Of a DNA stretch of 64,000 nt, positions 33,590 to 46,125 are shown in pieces. The translations under genes and the position numbers were made by a program. Source of the stretch: Eopsaltria australis (Eukaryota > Chordata > Aves > Passeriformes > Petroicidae). The notes below the pieces were generated by a model. The model made no database searches. It had not been told where the DNA came from and saw only the letters and a list, made by a program, of their open reading frames with translations. The stretch's first letter is position 1. Every line of letters starts with the position of its first letter. The stretch covers positions 1 through 64,000 of the forward strand of contig JAVTVJ010000837.1 in NCBI GenBank assembly GCA_034509425.1, in the 5' to 3' direction.

Positions 33590-34092
33590 CCTAGCATGGC
33601 ATGGCTGGGGTGCTACGTCCAGTTCTGGACTCCTCAGTACAAAAAGAAAGAGCTGCTGGAGAGGGTCCAGTGGCAGCCACAAAGATGAAAAGAGCTCTGG
33701 AGCATCTCTCTTATAAGGAGAGACTCTGAGATCTGGGCCTGGTTAGTCTGGAGAAGACTGAGAGGGGATCTCATTAATACACACAAATATCTCCAATGTG
33801 AGTGCCAGGAGGGTGGTCCAGACTATTTTCAGTGCTACCCAGCAACGGGATGAGGAGCAGTGGCCATAAAGGAAAACACAACAAGTTCCATCTCAACATG
33901 AGGGAGAACTTCTTTCTATTGAGGGTGGCGGAGCACTGGAACAGCTGCCCGTGGACGTCGTGGACTCTCCCCCTCTGGAGACATCCCAAACCCAGCTGGA
34001 TGTGTTCCTCTGTCACCCGCTCCAGGTGACTCTGTCTTGGCGGGGGGGTTGCATTGGATTATCTCAACCTGAACGATTCCGTGATTCCCACA
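33590..34092 (+). mobile_element. CR1 LINE fragment, plus strand, abutting the RNF20 CpG island
   Basis: Contains CCAGTTCTGGACTCCTCAGTAC, GAGCTGCTGGAGAGGGTCCAG and GCACTGGAACAGCTGCC, all CR1 3' region landmarks, and ends with GATTATCTCAACCTGAACGA then TTCCGTGATTCC, the CR1 tail. It is about 500 bp long and ends where the CpG-rich block begins. Confidence 0.9.
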
Positions 34093-34274
34093 CACACCAG
34101 CCGCTCCCACACCTCCTCCGCTCTCCCACATCCCGTGGGGTTCCTGCCCCTGCCCCCGGCATCTTCCCACAGTGCCAGCAGGACTCGCCGCGGGCCCGTC
34201 CCTCCCTCTGTGGGCGTGCAGTGCCTCCAGCCCCCAGCGACCCCCCTTCCGCCGCACGGCCATCTCCCCGCTCT

Positions 34275-34316
34275 CCCCGGCCCCGGCCCCGGCCCCGGTC
34301 CCGGCCCCGGTCCCGA
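34275..34316. repeat. CCCCGG hexanucleotide run (GGGGCC on RNF20 sense strand)
   Basis: Seven hexamers in a row: four CCCCGG, then TCCCGG, CCCCGG and a decayed TCCCGA. It lies inside the CpG island, and just 3' of the candidate RNF20 exon 1 donors. Confidence 0.9.
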
Positions 34317-34526
34317 GCCACCCCATAAACCCGCCGCGGCTCCCTCGTCTCCATCACCACTGCCGCCGCCGCCGCCTCGGCGCTCCGACCCGCCAGCAAT
34401 GGCCGCTGCCGGCCGCCCCTTCCGGCCGCCATTTCGCCCTCACCCGTCATGGAGGCGCCGCTTTGCCCTATCCCGACATGGCGGCGCTGCCGCCCCGCCC
34501 GAAGCCGGCGCCCTCACCCGCACCAA

Positions 34527-34537
34527 AGATGGCGGCG
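34527..34537 (+). promoter_or_regulatory. YY1-type motif AAGATGGCGGC
   Basis: Exact match to the promoter-type YY1 element. Two further ATGGCGGC or GGCGG words lie close by (near 34,477). Such motifs usually lie near transcription starts of TATA-less CpG promoters. Confidence 0.55.
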
Positions 34538-37184
34538 CGGGCGGAGCCGCCCCCGCCCAGACGCGGCGCCGGGGGAGCGGCCCGGGCTGGGAGCCGTGTC
34601 CCGGCCGGAGGGGCGGGAAGGGCGTCGGAAGTGCCGAATGTGGGCAGAACGTTCTGTGCAAGCCATGGTGTGGCAGCAGGGCCGGGGTGGTGATTGTCCC
34701 CCTGCATTCGGTACTGGAGAGGCCACCCTTGCTCCCCTCCAGTAGATCGAATGTTCTGCTTTCCGCAGTGTTCGTAGATTGACTGTGTGAATTGTGCAGA
34801 GACAGCACAGAAGATGAGGGAAAAAATACAAGAAAAAATGTGAGTGGTAAGGAGACAAGGAGGGGGATTAATAATACTTTTTTGAAGAAAGTGGGAGAGC
34901 CAAGCAATCCAATGCCAGTGAAGGGAAACTGCAGAGAAAGTCCTGCAGCAATTTGCAATTGCTGTCTACCAGGAGTGTGACAAGTAGAGCTGTTTTTTCC
35001 TGAACCTGGCAGGTTCAACCAGTCCTTCACTTGCAATTGCTACAACAGTTGAGCACGTTATAACATTAAAGTTGGTTAAGACTTTGAGTGAAGCAGAGTG
35101 TTTCTTGGAAAGGATGTGCACTTGTTTTTAGCACAAGCAGAGGGGAGCCTGGTGTGAAGAAAACCACCAAAGACCTAGAGATGAACTGAGCAAAGTTGTG
35201 TAAGAAACAGCCTAGAGGAGACAATTTTGAGCTTGCAGTGTTTGTGTGCTTGGGCTGTGGCTACAAAAAGACACTTGTATGGACTGATTCCCCTTCTGTA
35301 AACAAGACTTCCACAGCCTTGTGACCAGGATTGTGCTGAGCATCATCCATTACCTGTTCCAAACTCTATCCAGATCAAAAGGACCTACAAAACCTCAATA
35401 CTGTCTCTCCTGCAAGCTGTAGGAGTAGTACATTCACCAAATTTGCTATGAAAGCCCAACACACTGGTGTGAAATGCATCCTCTTTCATAAGGTGGGAGG
35501 TGGAGGCACAGCTTTGTGAACTGTTCACATATTACCCAGATGTGTCTGCAGATACACATGTAAATTTGGAGTTTTGGCACACCTAGGACAGTACCTACAG
35601 TGATCCTTGATCCAGCAGAACTGTGCTGCTTCCAAGAGGAGAGGCCATGTGGGAGATGGTGTGAGAGCTGATCTCACTCCCACATGTTGGTGAGCCTGAG
35701 GTTGTGGTGAGCAGAAGGCTCTGCCCTGGAGGGGAGAGGGAAATCCTCTCTTTTGTGAGATTTTTGTGCCTGGAGTCTGCTGAGAAAATAGCAGAGCACA
35801 GATTCATCCCGAATGTGGGAACAGAAGAGCTTTGGCCCATCAGCTCCAGGTGCTGTCAGTGGCAGATGAAGAAAGGGATTGCAGGTCTCACACTCGAGGA
35901 AAGAGGTTTGTCAAATGGACCCAAGGACACAAGAAGCAGCCAGCCTAAGATAATAAGGTGGAAAAATGACATCTTCAGGCAACCAGTGACTGGGCAAAGC
36001 AAAATAGTACTCAAAACACCCACAGCAGAATAGCTGCCCTAAAGAGATAACTAGACTCCAAATTCAATGGAGCAAAGCCCTATCCATTACTGTTTCTGTG
36101 TTAAAGGTGTATTTTGTGTCAGCACACAAATCAGCCTTTCATTTCCAAGGTTGTTAACTGGAACCACAGCAGTTACTTCGTGATAACCAAGTGCCAGGCA
36201 CCACAGAAGAGCAGATATGAAACATAGTCCTCAGTATGTCCTGTGGCAGCTGGCACATCTGTTCAGTGCCTACTAGATCAGATCACAGAGGTGAAGTAAA
36301 GGAAGGAAAATTTTCTGAAAGAAAAAAATAAAGGAAAAAATAGGAAATGCATGTTAGTGGAGCACACTTCCAAATAAAAGTACCAGATCTGTCATATGTG
36401 GTTACAGGTCATTGACTTCAAAGTAAATGTAGCTCTCTTCCTAAAAACAATTACAATAGATAAATAAATAGGATGAAGGGCTTGTATTGAGCTTCTTAAC
36501 CCCCTTAATTTCCTAAGATACTGGCTACAGACAAAGTGATTCTATCTTGCTCTGCTATTTTGATCATTGGTGCTTTGAAGCAAAAATAGAAACACCAGTG
36601 TCTTAAAAGACATTCCTTTCTTAATGGCTGATTTGTGCAAGAGGCACTTTCATGTTACTAAAGTGTGATAACAAGTAAGAAGATTAATTTTAAAAGCTGA
36701 CTTTTGAAGCACAAAGCTTCAGTCTTTGCTCAAAATTTTGTCCTTTAGGTTTGTGCTGGTGTCCCCTTCTCTTGGCATGACTTTATGCTTACCTCATTGT
36801 GGCTAAGGATGTGCAGTAAAAACAGGATAATTTTTGGTTTTCCTCTCAAATGTCGTGAAGTAGCTTATGTTGTTGCTGTAGGCATGAAATGGAATGAAAG
36901 GTGATGCTGCAGGGTGCTGTTCTAGGTGCACATTAATTAGGGACGACAGTGGAACTGTATTTGATAAGATCAGGTACTTTACCTAGTGCTGTCCACCCAG
37001 TGCAGTGTACATCAGATCACGCAGAAATGTATCACTCCACAGCATCCTTCATCTAGCCAACAATTGCGGTTTATGTTATTTAGGATGTTATCATTCTCTT
37101 GACAGACAATTTGACTAAAGAAAATGAACACACATAAAGCTGTAGCCAATGCACTTGAACTGAGAAATTACATTACTTATTTTC

Positions 37185-37220
37185 TATTATTATTAATAAT
37201 AATAATAATAATAACAATAA
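37185..37220. repeat. (AAT)n microsatellite
   Basis: TATTATTATT followed by about nine AAT units, then an A-rich tail. Confidence 0.85.
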
Positions 37221-37708
37221 AATTTAAAAAAAAACAAAAACAGGATAGTTATTCTTCCCTAGGTTGCATACTAGGGTACTTACAACACACATCTGGGAAG
37301 AGAGACACAGATCATATTTTGCCCAGGTGAAAGAAAGAAATTCCATTGTCACCTGACCAGAACGGAGTTGGATAGAAATGTTTCAGTTGCTTATATATTC
37401 TGCATGAAAATTCTCACCTACTTTGTTTTTGTCACATTCCTTCCATAATTGTCTTCCTTCTGTAGAGAAACACTTGATGCTAAATTGAAAATAGAGGTGT
37501 GAATTGAAGGAACTCTCTCAGTCCACTGGCACCCAGAACATTCTGGCAGGCAGTTTAAAAATCAAGGAATGAAAGATTCCAGTCAGTGAGAAATCCAGGC
37601 TGGGAAGTCTCAGCAGGGATTATTAGTGATTGCCTTGCTGCCTCACTGCCCAGCTGCCATAGTGATCAGGAGAAATAAAAAGCCCAGGAAATGGAGCACA
37701 GGCTCTAC

Positions 37709-38176
37709 TCTTTTTTCCCTCTCTTTCTCTTTTTTCTTTTTTTTCTCTCTTTTCTTTTTCCTTTTTTTTTTTTCTTTTTTTTCTTTTCTCTTTCTCTTCC
37801 TCTTCCTCTTCCCCTTCCCCTTCCCCTTCCCCTTCCCCTTCCCCTCCCCTCGTCCCTTTCCTTTCCTTTCCTTTCCTTTCCTTTCCTTTCCTTTCCTTTC
37901 CTTTCCTTTCCTTTCCTTTCCTTTCCTTTCCTTTCCTTTCCTTTCCTTCCCTTTCCTTCCCTTCCCTTCCCTTCCCTTCCCTTCCCTTCCCTTCCCTTCC
38001 CTTCCCTTCCCTTCCCTTCCCTTCCCTTCCCTTCCCTTCCCTTTCCCTTCCCTTTCCCTTCCCTTCCCTTCCCTCCCCTCCCCTCCCCTCCCCTCCCCTC
38101 CCCTCCCCTCCCCTCCCCTTCTCTTTTTTCTTTTTTTTTCTTTTTTTCTTTTTTTCTTTTTTTCTTTTTTTTTCCT
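37709..38176. repeat. 468-base homopyrimidine tract with graded pentanucleotide blocks
   Basis: Plus strand is only C and T except for one G at 37,852. Blocks in order: T-rich with scattered C (37,709-37,795), CTTCC and CCCCTT words (to 37,850), (TTTCC)n to about 37,945, (TTCCC)n to about 38,040, TTCCC/TTTCCC mixtures to 38,070, (CCCCT)n to 38,118, then T-rich again. All open frames through it are low-complexity artefacts. Confidence 0.97.
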
Positions 38177-41100
38177 GGCACCACACCACCTTAATTTGCT
38201 GTCTGTGCACAGAGGATTCCTGTGTGCAAATGGTCCTGGAAATAGTGCTATGAAAGTTTCCTGAAAAAGAGCTTATGACCACTATCCATACTTATTTAAT
38301 GGCAGTAGGTGCATTTGAATTTTAAAGACAGGCTGTTCAGAATCCTGGTGAGCTCTTTACTGATGCATTTAGAGGCCAGAGAAAGAAAGCAAACTGTGTT
38401 AGAAAACATTAATTACTCAGCAGTGAGAATTACAGAATTCACAAAATCAGTTCTAGAGACTCTAATCAACTGTTGCACCTTTATACTAGCCAAAGTAGCT
38501 CTTGTCATTATAGCAGCTTTTCCTGCTGGATCATGGACTAGTCACAGAGTTTTATATTTTGCTTAAGTCTAACCTTAAGACTTTCAAACAAAAAATTTAC
38601 CTGAATTAATTAAAAATATGAACTGAGAGTGAAGTATTTGAGTCTCCATGTTACATCCACTATGAGGTGGTCTGAAAAAAGCTTAACAAAACACCATTCA
38701 GCTAAATGGAATTAAAACCCCTTAAATTTCAAATAGTGCTGGTCCTTAGAGATTTTAAGCAGTTTAAAAATAATCATAATTTGATACAATTTTCCTGAGA
38801 GTCTTTGTGTAGTTAAAACCTTGTATGAGTGGTACTCAGACTTTCCAGCTAGACAGGCCATTTCTCTAATGTTGGCATCTGACCTTTAGTTCCAGAAGTA
38901 CCCACGTAAAATTTGCAGTGACAGAGGGCAGAGAAATTACTAACACTGTGTGCTTCTCACACAGATGCAGAATTTGTTAGTGAAAAGGGCCCAGTGACCA
39001 TACAAAACAACTTTACTCCATTCTGCAAGGGAAAGTAAAAGTTTTCCAGCAGTCCCTGAGGGATAATTCCTCCTGACTATCAGTTTGGAAATCTTCTGGT
39101 TTGCCTCTTCACCTCATTCTCTTTTTTTAGCATCAGCATCTTTTCCTAGCAAAAAGTACAGTGTTCCAGGTCATTCTTCTGTGTTGCAAGACAGAGCAAG
39201 TAACTGAGAGCCAATGTATTTTAACAGATGTTTTGAACAGCCACTAGAGTTCATATCTAAATTAAAATGTTTGTCCCTTTCTTAGAAAATGTTTGTCCCT
39301 TTCTGTGGTCTGCAAGAGTCAGAACGTTGGAACAAGACGGGAAGGAAGTTGGATCACCAGAGCATGTGCCACTAAACTGACCAAGGTAGATCCATTTCTC
39401 TGAGTGTCACTAGGCTTGCAGTGTTTCTGCAGTTCCATCAGCCTTTAACACATTTCTGTGCTGGCTCACTCTGGTGTTCTTTTAGCTGTGAACAGCCTTT
39501 TCTAATAGTTTGATCAGAGAAGCTAAAGAAGCATAGAAAAAGGGTGTCGGGGGTGGGGGGGATGCCCAATATTCTCTAAAGTGAACTGGACTACAATGAG
39601 TGTATTTCTGTCATCTTTAGATGTGTGCAGCTTGGGTAGAAGAAATTACAGGAACAGTATTTAATAATTCATCTGCAAGATGAATTAGCTGTTGGCAAGG
39701 GTCTGAAAAGTCTGCATGTGGTTGTATATAGGAGACAGTATAGAGGGAAGACTTGGGAAATATATGAAGGGTGGTTTGTCCTAAAAAGAACCAAAACCAA
39801 ATGCACAGACCAGGATGAAAATGAGATTAAAATATTTCAGCTTTTTCAGAGAATACTAATATTCTCTAGACAGCCAATCCAGCATGAATCCATCCCTGCT
39901 GGAGCCGTTTCTTGTGACTACTGCTGCCTAAAAGCTCATTATATCTCCAGTAAACAGCAAAGGACTTTGAACACTTTTTGTTCCCAGTGAGGAATATTGA
40001 GTCTAAAAGAAAAAATGAGAAAGCCACTGCCACTCTATGTAACTTGGTTACCCTCATTATTTCTATTCAAAATTGTCATCAGAAATATCTGCTGCTTCTT
40101 ACAAAAGCAGAATGTAAGCAGGAAATATGAATTGGAGGTTTTCCCCCTAAAAATAATTAGCAGGGGAAGAAAATTCTTTTAAAAGTTAGCCTTTGAAGTG
40201 AACAGCAGATACCTACAAGGAAATATATAAATTGTGCAGCTGACAGTACAGGAATAACCAGGCAGTTGTTATCACCTGGTAGTTGTATGTAAAGGAATAG
40301 TGCTGTCACTACAGAACTGCTCAGTGTTTGTGGAAGAGGCACAGCCTTTGCAGGTTGTGTACATACTGGCACATGTTATGCTAAACACATTATTCATTCC
40401 TCCCGCTGGAATGCAATCGCTTTGGATTCTTCCTAAGGAGGCCAGCCTTGCAAAAGTTTTTTTCCTATGTCTCTTCCTATTTTTTCTTTTCTGTCTTTTC
40501 ATGGCTTCCTCCTTGTCCTTAGTAAGCATTGAACACACTTCTCAAATTTCATTGCAACTGGCTGAAGGAGGTAAGCCCCAAACATGTTTGCTGCTGTGTA
40601 ATTCAGGCAGTGCCTGGCAGAGCAGAGCTGAGCTGAGCAGCACCTTCAGCACACCCCCAACAGGAAGCTGTTTGTTTGATTTGTTGGCTGAATAATCAGC
40701 ACAAGCATCCCGAAATCAGCTGGAGTGTGCACACCCTGGTGCCCTTGGCTTCTGGTAAAAAACGTGAGGCAGTAGGAGGAAAGCCAGGGAATCAGGAGGG
40801 GTCAAGGAACATGAGACAGGGGTAAGGATATTTTGACAGTGATGTATAGGGCACAAATAACACAACTCTGAAGACACCAGGCTTCTCAGTTCAGCTCCTC
40901 CAAGACCATGAATTTCTGCCCTGCCTTCACATTGTGCAAGTATCCGAACACCACGTGCCTGGCTTGTCCTGCCTCTGACACTCATGCTTATGAAAAGCAG
41001 GAGCTGTACCTGATCTCAGGCAAAGCAAAAGAAAACATTATTCCCATTCCCCTGCACAAATGCTTAGTGCCATCATAGCTTCTACAGTGGATAGCAGAGG

Positions 41101-43066
41101 GGAAAGGTGCTTTGGCTGTGGAAATTACTGGCATCTGATTGGTTAGGCTGAACCTTTGCTACCTGGATAAATTCTCACCCCAAGGGTTTTTTCTGATTGT
41201 AGTTTTTAAGTCCTGTTACTGTACAGGCTGAATAATTTCATAAGTAATTATTTCTTCTGAGCATTTCAGGTTGCAGTTATGTTACTGCATGAGCAGTCGT
41301 GTCCCCAAATGTTCATCTCTGCTTTCCAGACCCCTCCCAGCTGTGCTGACAATGTCGTTTGGTGTGGGGAACTGAAGGGATTAAGTGACCCAGCTAAGGC
41401 ATAAGCCACCAAAAGAAAACGTTTATTTTCCAGCTACATCAGTGTTCCTTATGCTAGTGCACAGCAGGAGACAAAACCATGATAAGAATGGACAAGAAGT
41501 CAGGAATGACAGGCTTCCACTGTCATTCTGTGCCACTGCCTGAAAATCACTTGATACTCTTCTCCCTCAGTCTTTTGGGTCTAACAGAAGCTGTTTTAAA
41601 GAAATAATTGTTTAAGGATGAAAGTCAAGTGTTCCCTTAAAATGTGCAAGTGAACAAAGAGGGAGCTGGGAAGATTGCACAGAAATCACACAGAATTGCA
41701 ATAATCTAAATATTTATTTCCAAAGAAAAGGCCTTCTGTCCCATTATTTTTTTAATCTATTATCCTTTGCAATAAATTGTGCTGGATAAAACATCATCCA
41801 CAATGTAATCCTGGTGCAGTGTGATAAGTGTTTCTGCTGATGCTGCTCAATAATCACTCTCCACATGCATTCTTCCCACCTCCAGTACTCTCTTTTTCCT
41901 CTGCTCTGTTCCAGGATCTGCTGTGTTTCCAGTGCATCAGCTTTTGAAGGCATGAGAGCATTTAAGTGGAAGGTAGAGTATAAACCACTGTAATTAAAAA
42001 CAGAAAAAGACGCAGAGGTGGTCAGCAAAAGAAATTTGGGAAAGCAAATAATGTGAGACACTATGATTTCTTTATTATTTTGAGACAGTAACATGCATCT
42101 TAGTAAACTGGTGGACCTTTAAGCATGCCTAACCTTTTCTTAGAAAGTCACTACAGGAACCCATCTGTGTTGCTTGATTGTATTATTTTGGGCATTACTG
42201 TTCCTCTGTCTTTCTCCCCTTCTTTCACATTGTCTCTGCAGTAAGAAGCCCTAGGTGTGGAACAGCTCTTGCCAGGAGGAAGAATAAGGATCACAGGCGT
42301 GCAAAGCTGATTTCCATTGTTCATCATGCTTATAAAAGGGAATCATAGAAACTGCTATTTCAAAATTAAAAGCATACATCATGCTAGAAGCTTCTAATTA
42401 CAGGACTGGGCACTAGCAAAATCCTAGCTGTGCTCAGCAGAACATGGTGTTTTACTGAAAGGGCCTATGGGATGTTTTTCTTGGAAGGTTTTTTTTTCTT
42501 TCCCCAAGACTCTTCTAAGACATAAGAGAGGTCTGAGCCTGAAAATAGTGTAGCCTTGCATTTTCTGGAGCTGCAGGCACAAACCCAAGGAGTTCCTACA
42601 ATGACACACAGTTCACTTACCCTGAAGCATCTTTCAGGTACCCAGTTAATTACGTGTTATGGTCACAGGGCTGAAGGGCTGAAGTGTAGAAGAACAGGGA
42701 AGTGGAACACAGAGAAAAGCACTGGGGGACGGGAGGGAGGAGGAATGAACCGGTCAGAGGCAGTCTTGGGGCAGTTTGATAAAATGTTTGAATCCTGAAC
42801 AGCCTGATAGAAATTTTTGTGTAGCTGATGAGCCTCCCCACTTCAGCCGATACACCTGTGAAGACTTCGCTGCAGACTGAGGCAGCGGAAGCTTTTACAG
42901 TCACAAGTGACACGCACATAAAAACCTGCTGGTGACTCTTGACACTTCCCGCTCGAGCTTGCGGGGCCCCGGCGATCCTCCCCTCCCAGGAGTGAGGCGA
43001 GGGGTCCGGAGCATCCAGCAGGTCCCAACGGGGGAGGGCAGTGCCCCAGAAGCGCGGGAGCTGGCA

Positions 43067-43170
43067 GGGACACCCGGCAGTGGTGACACGCGGCAGTGGT
43101 GACACCCGGCAGAAATGACACCCACTAGAGGTGACACGCGGCAGCGGTGACACCGGGCAGAAGTGACACC
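43067..43170. repeat. 16-bp minisatellite, six copies
   Basis: Unit GTGACACCCGGCAGTG and variants. Unit starts at 43,083, 43,099, 43,115, 43,131, 43,147 and 43,163 show exact 16-base spacing. Confidence 0.9.
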
Positions 43171-43586
43171 CTGGCTGGGGCAGGCTGGGGGAGCTGCGCT
43201 GCCCCTGCGGTTGTCCCGCCGCACCCGGGGGAGCGTTCGGGGACCGCAGAGCGGGGATGAGGAGCTTCGGCTGCGCAGCCGCCTCCGCCCCGGGCGTCCT
43301 CCTGGGGCTCGGGATTTACTCCTGAACCTGCTTCCAGGGACCGGTTCCTTTCTCGGTGTGCGGTGACCCCCTCCGGCCATCCTCCCATCCCCTCCTTCCT
43401 TGAGCATCCCTGTGCTGGCAGAGTCACATGTTCGGTCTTTGATGCCTTTAATCCCACCCTCAGCGCCCGAGAGGGAGGAGAGAAATTCGCGGAAGAGAAG
43501 TGAGCCAAACGCCGCCAGCAGGATCCCGGCGGGAGCGGAGCTGCGTGCGGGACGGAGGCGGGAGCGGCCGTGCGAGGCTGCCTAGC

Positions 43587-43665
43587 GGATCGGGTAAATC
43601 TCCCGCTCGGATCGGGTAAATCGCCTGCTGGGATCGGGTAAATCGCCCGCTGGGATCGGTGTCCC
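43587..43665. repeat. 22-bp minisatellite, three copies plus a part
   Basis: Unit GGATCGGGTAAATCGCCCGC and two further bases. Starts at 43,587, 43,609, 43,631 and (partial) 43,653. Each full copy contains GG/GTAAAT, a splice-donor-like word. Confidence 0.9.
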
Positions 43666-45723
43666 GAGGGGATGCTTCCCTTTCCCCTGCGGGGGATAAG
43701 GGAGGGGTGCACCGAGGCGGGGGGAGCAGGGAAAGGGGGGCCACAAAGTTGTGTCTGATGAGCAGCCACAACTGCTCATCAGGGCTGGGCTTGGCTGCTG
43801 TAGCTGCGGCACCCGAGCCAGCAGGGAAGTGGAAACCCTCCAGGGATCGAGGAGATATTTCTGTGCTTGCTCCGGGGATATGCCTGTACATGGTGACGAG
43901 CAGGAGGACAAGTGGCCAGAGCCTAGCCGGGCCTCAAGAAACCGCCCTTCCCTTGGGGAGGGTGAGTGGAACTCTTAAGGGAACGGGGAGAAGCCAGCCA
44001 GCTTCTGCCCAGTGCTTGTTGCCACCCAAAGGAGCCCTCGCCCGAGACAGAATCTCTCTGGTCTGAAGTTCGGGTGAGGGCTGGGCACACTGAAATGCCC
44101 TCTGTGTCTGCTGTCCTGCAAGGAAGGCAGAGAGTGGAGGTGGGATCAGCTTTTCTTATCTAACACCCTCTCCTCTTTGACCATCGCCACTGAGGTAACT
44201 GCTATTAATCCCGGTGCTTTACGGGTCACCTTGTGCTACCTGGCAGCTCTCCCGAAGGGAACGAGGAGCACCTCAGGAACCCAGTGGCCGAAGTCACTGA
44301 CATTTAGAAACAAAGGCTGTTGAGGAAATCTGCAGTTGTGCTGTGATGCAGCAAAACATGAAACTATGCTGATGTACACCACAGGTTCCTGGGCTGGCTT
44401 CTCTCCTGCAGTCATTGAGAAAATCATTTACGTACAACCATAAAGGCACATCAGGTTCAGCAAACATTTGCAAGCACAAAAGTCAGGAGAAACATCCTCC
44501 TGCACGTGTGAAATCTGCTGCTTTCTTGTCTGTCCAACAAGGGCATTACTAATTACACTACAGATTATTTTTCAGCTCCTGTATTTACCTCATTTTCTCC
44601 CCTTGGGGCTCAGCAGATCACCAGGATCCCCCAGAACCAGGGCATGCTGTTCACCACGCCTTCCTGTGCAGGATAAATACTCTGGTTCATGCGTTGCGGG
44701 GGGAGGGGAGGAAGAGGTATTTTCCTCAGCAGAAGTGGTGATACAGAGAAGTCAGGAGTTTAACAATAGTAGAGAGTCTTTTCTAAGAGGAATGCTTTTT
44801 TATCGGTATGACTAAACGCTTTCCTTTCAAACAGAGGTCTGAATCACAATACTCTGGTCGTGGACTTGTACGGTTTTGCTTTTAGATTGTTACATAGACC
44901 TGTCCCAACTGGAAATTTACAGCTTTGTTATCAAACGCCTTTGTTCACAAATATTCTATTTCCTTATTCCTGTACTTTATTCTTCACAGTCATAAACGAA
45001 CAACAGTAAAGTTACAACATCTGCAGTGTTAGCAGCCATCACCGCATCTGTTTCCTTTTCTGTCCCTCTGCCCCCCTTCATACACCCACAACTCTACTGG
45101 CACAGGTGATTTTTTAAGAGAATTCATCATTGTGGGGATAACAAACAGCTTTCATTAATGAATTAGATGATGATCAAAGGGTATTTAATGATAAATAAAT
45201 TGCAAATGGTGATTAAGGAATAATTGAATTATAATTTAACAATAATTTAACAATAATTAATAATTAAGCTGTAATGAAATGGCAATTGAACCATGTTTTA
45301 ATTTCTGATTTCAACAATGATTTAAACCATGATTAGACTCTGCTACTTACTACACTTCTAAACCTAAAGCTATAGCTGAATATATAAATGTCATGAGCAC
45401 ACAATATACAAAATATGCAAAATGTGTTACCTCACTATAGGCATCAGGTGCTTGGTAAGGGGGTCTCAGCCTCCAGGAGTGACCTTGAGCAATGTCTGCT
45501 TACAGGGAGATCTCCACCAGGCCACACAGGAGAGCTCTGTGGGCTGGCAGGGGGCACAGGAATCTGCAGCCTACAGTGACTGAGGCAGCCAGCACCTCTT
45601 TGGTGTAGGTGCACGGGTGCAGATGTAGCAGCTCCAGTTTTGTCTAATCCCAGCTCAGGCTGGTACCTTTAGCTCCTGTAAAACATGGCCTAGACACCTG
45701 AATTCCTGGGAAGACAGGCCTGG

Positions 45724-46125
45724 CACAGTCACAGAATGGGGCAGCTTGGAAGGGAACACAGGGGATCATCTGGTCCCATCTCTCTGCTCCAGCAGGGTCA
45801 TTCCAGGGCCCATTGCACAAGATTGTATTTCTGGAATATCTCCAGTGAGGGAGACTCTACAGCCTCTCTAGGCAGTGTGTTCAGTGCTCAGTCATTGCAC
45901 AGGGAAGTTCTTCCTTATGTTCAGGTGGAGCTTCCCAGGCATCAGTTCCTGCCTGTTCCTCTTGTCCCACTGCTGGGCCCCAAGGAGCCTGGTCCCTGCT
46001 CTCCCTGCAGACACTGACAGACATGGACCAGGTCCCCTCTCAACCATCTCTTCTCAAGGCTGAGCAGCTGCCTCAGCTTTTCCTCATAGGAGGGATGCTT
46101 CAATCCCTTCATCACCTTCTGGAGC
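45724..46125 (-). mobile_element. CR1 LINE fragment, minus strand
   Basis: Plus strand starts CAGTCACAGAATGGGGCAGC and continues with GGAAGTTCTTCCTTATGTTCA and CTCTTCTCAAGGCTGAGCAG, standard CR1 3' landmarks in reverse. Confidence 0.88.

Larger units (their letters stand above)
30919..33590. other. RNF20 5' intron region
   Basis: Sequence between the first coding exon and the CpG island, holding two CR1 fragments (listed separately). Two acceptors are possible for the exon with the start codon, on the minus strand: GTTCAG before GAAGAAG near 30,961, or CTTCAG before CTACC at about 30,924. No other gene seen. Confidence 0.5.
34150..34700 (-). promoter_or_regulatory. RNF20: CpG island, predicted RNF20 promoter and noncoding exon 1
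   Basis: Very GC- and CpG-rich block 3.2 kb upstream of the RNF20 start codon, with no TATA box. On the minus strand there are two good splice donors, each GTGAGG: after 34,518 (TGCGG) and after 34,444 (GACGG). Either could end a noncoding first exon. Assignment to RNF20 is from position and orientation. A plus-strand transcript from the same island is also possible. Confidence 0.65.
34700..42940. other. Gene-free intergenic stretch
   Basis: No convincing exon, RNA gene or intact transposon. Open frames are short and without known domains. Contains an AAT microsatellite (37,185-37,220) and the long homopyrimidine tract at 37.7-38.2 kb. A G-run (GGGGGTGGGGGGG, near 39,548) is the only other notable composition. 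Confidence 0.6.
42950..43961 (+). promoter_or_regulatory. PGAP4: CpG island with probable noncoding first exon of PGAP4
   Basis: GC- and CpG-rich block in otherwise AT-rich surroundings. Its 3' edge has an excellent plus-strand donor (GGGGAG, then G/GTGAGT at 43,962). The next good downstream acceptor before a recognised plus-strand gene is at 52,521, one exon before the PGAP4 start codon. Linking the two is inference; human PGAP4 also has noncoding 5' exon sequence. Two minisatellites lie in the island. Confidence 0.5.

Noticed and set aside
37623..38282. Open frames of 160-219 codons on both strands in the pyrimidine tract
   Set aside because: Pure low-complexity translations (Lys/Gly/Glu or Phe/Ser/Pro) of a stop-free simple repeat.
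42840..43407. Minus-strand open frames with repeated Cys/His/Arg residues near 43.1 kb
   Set aside because: They resemble zinc-finger-like spacing only because of the 16-bp minisatellite; no C2H2 pattern is present.
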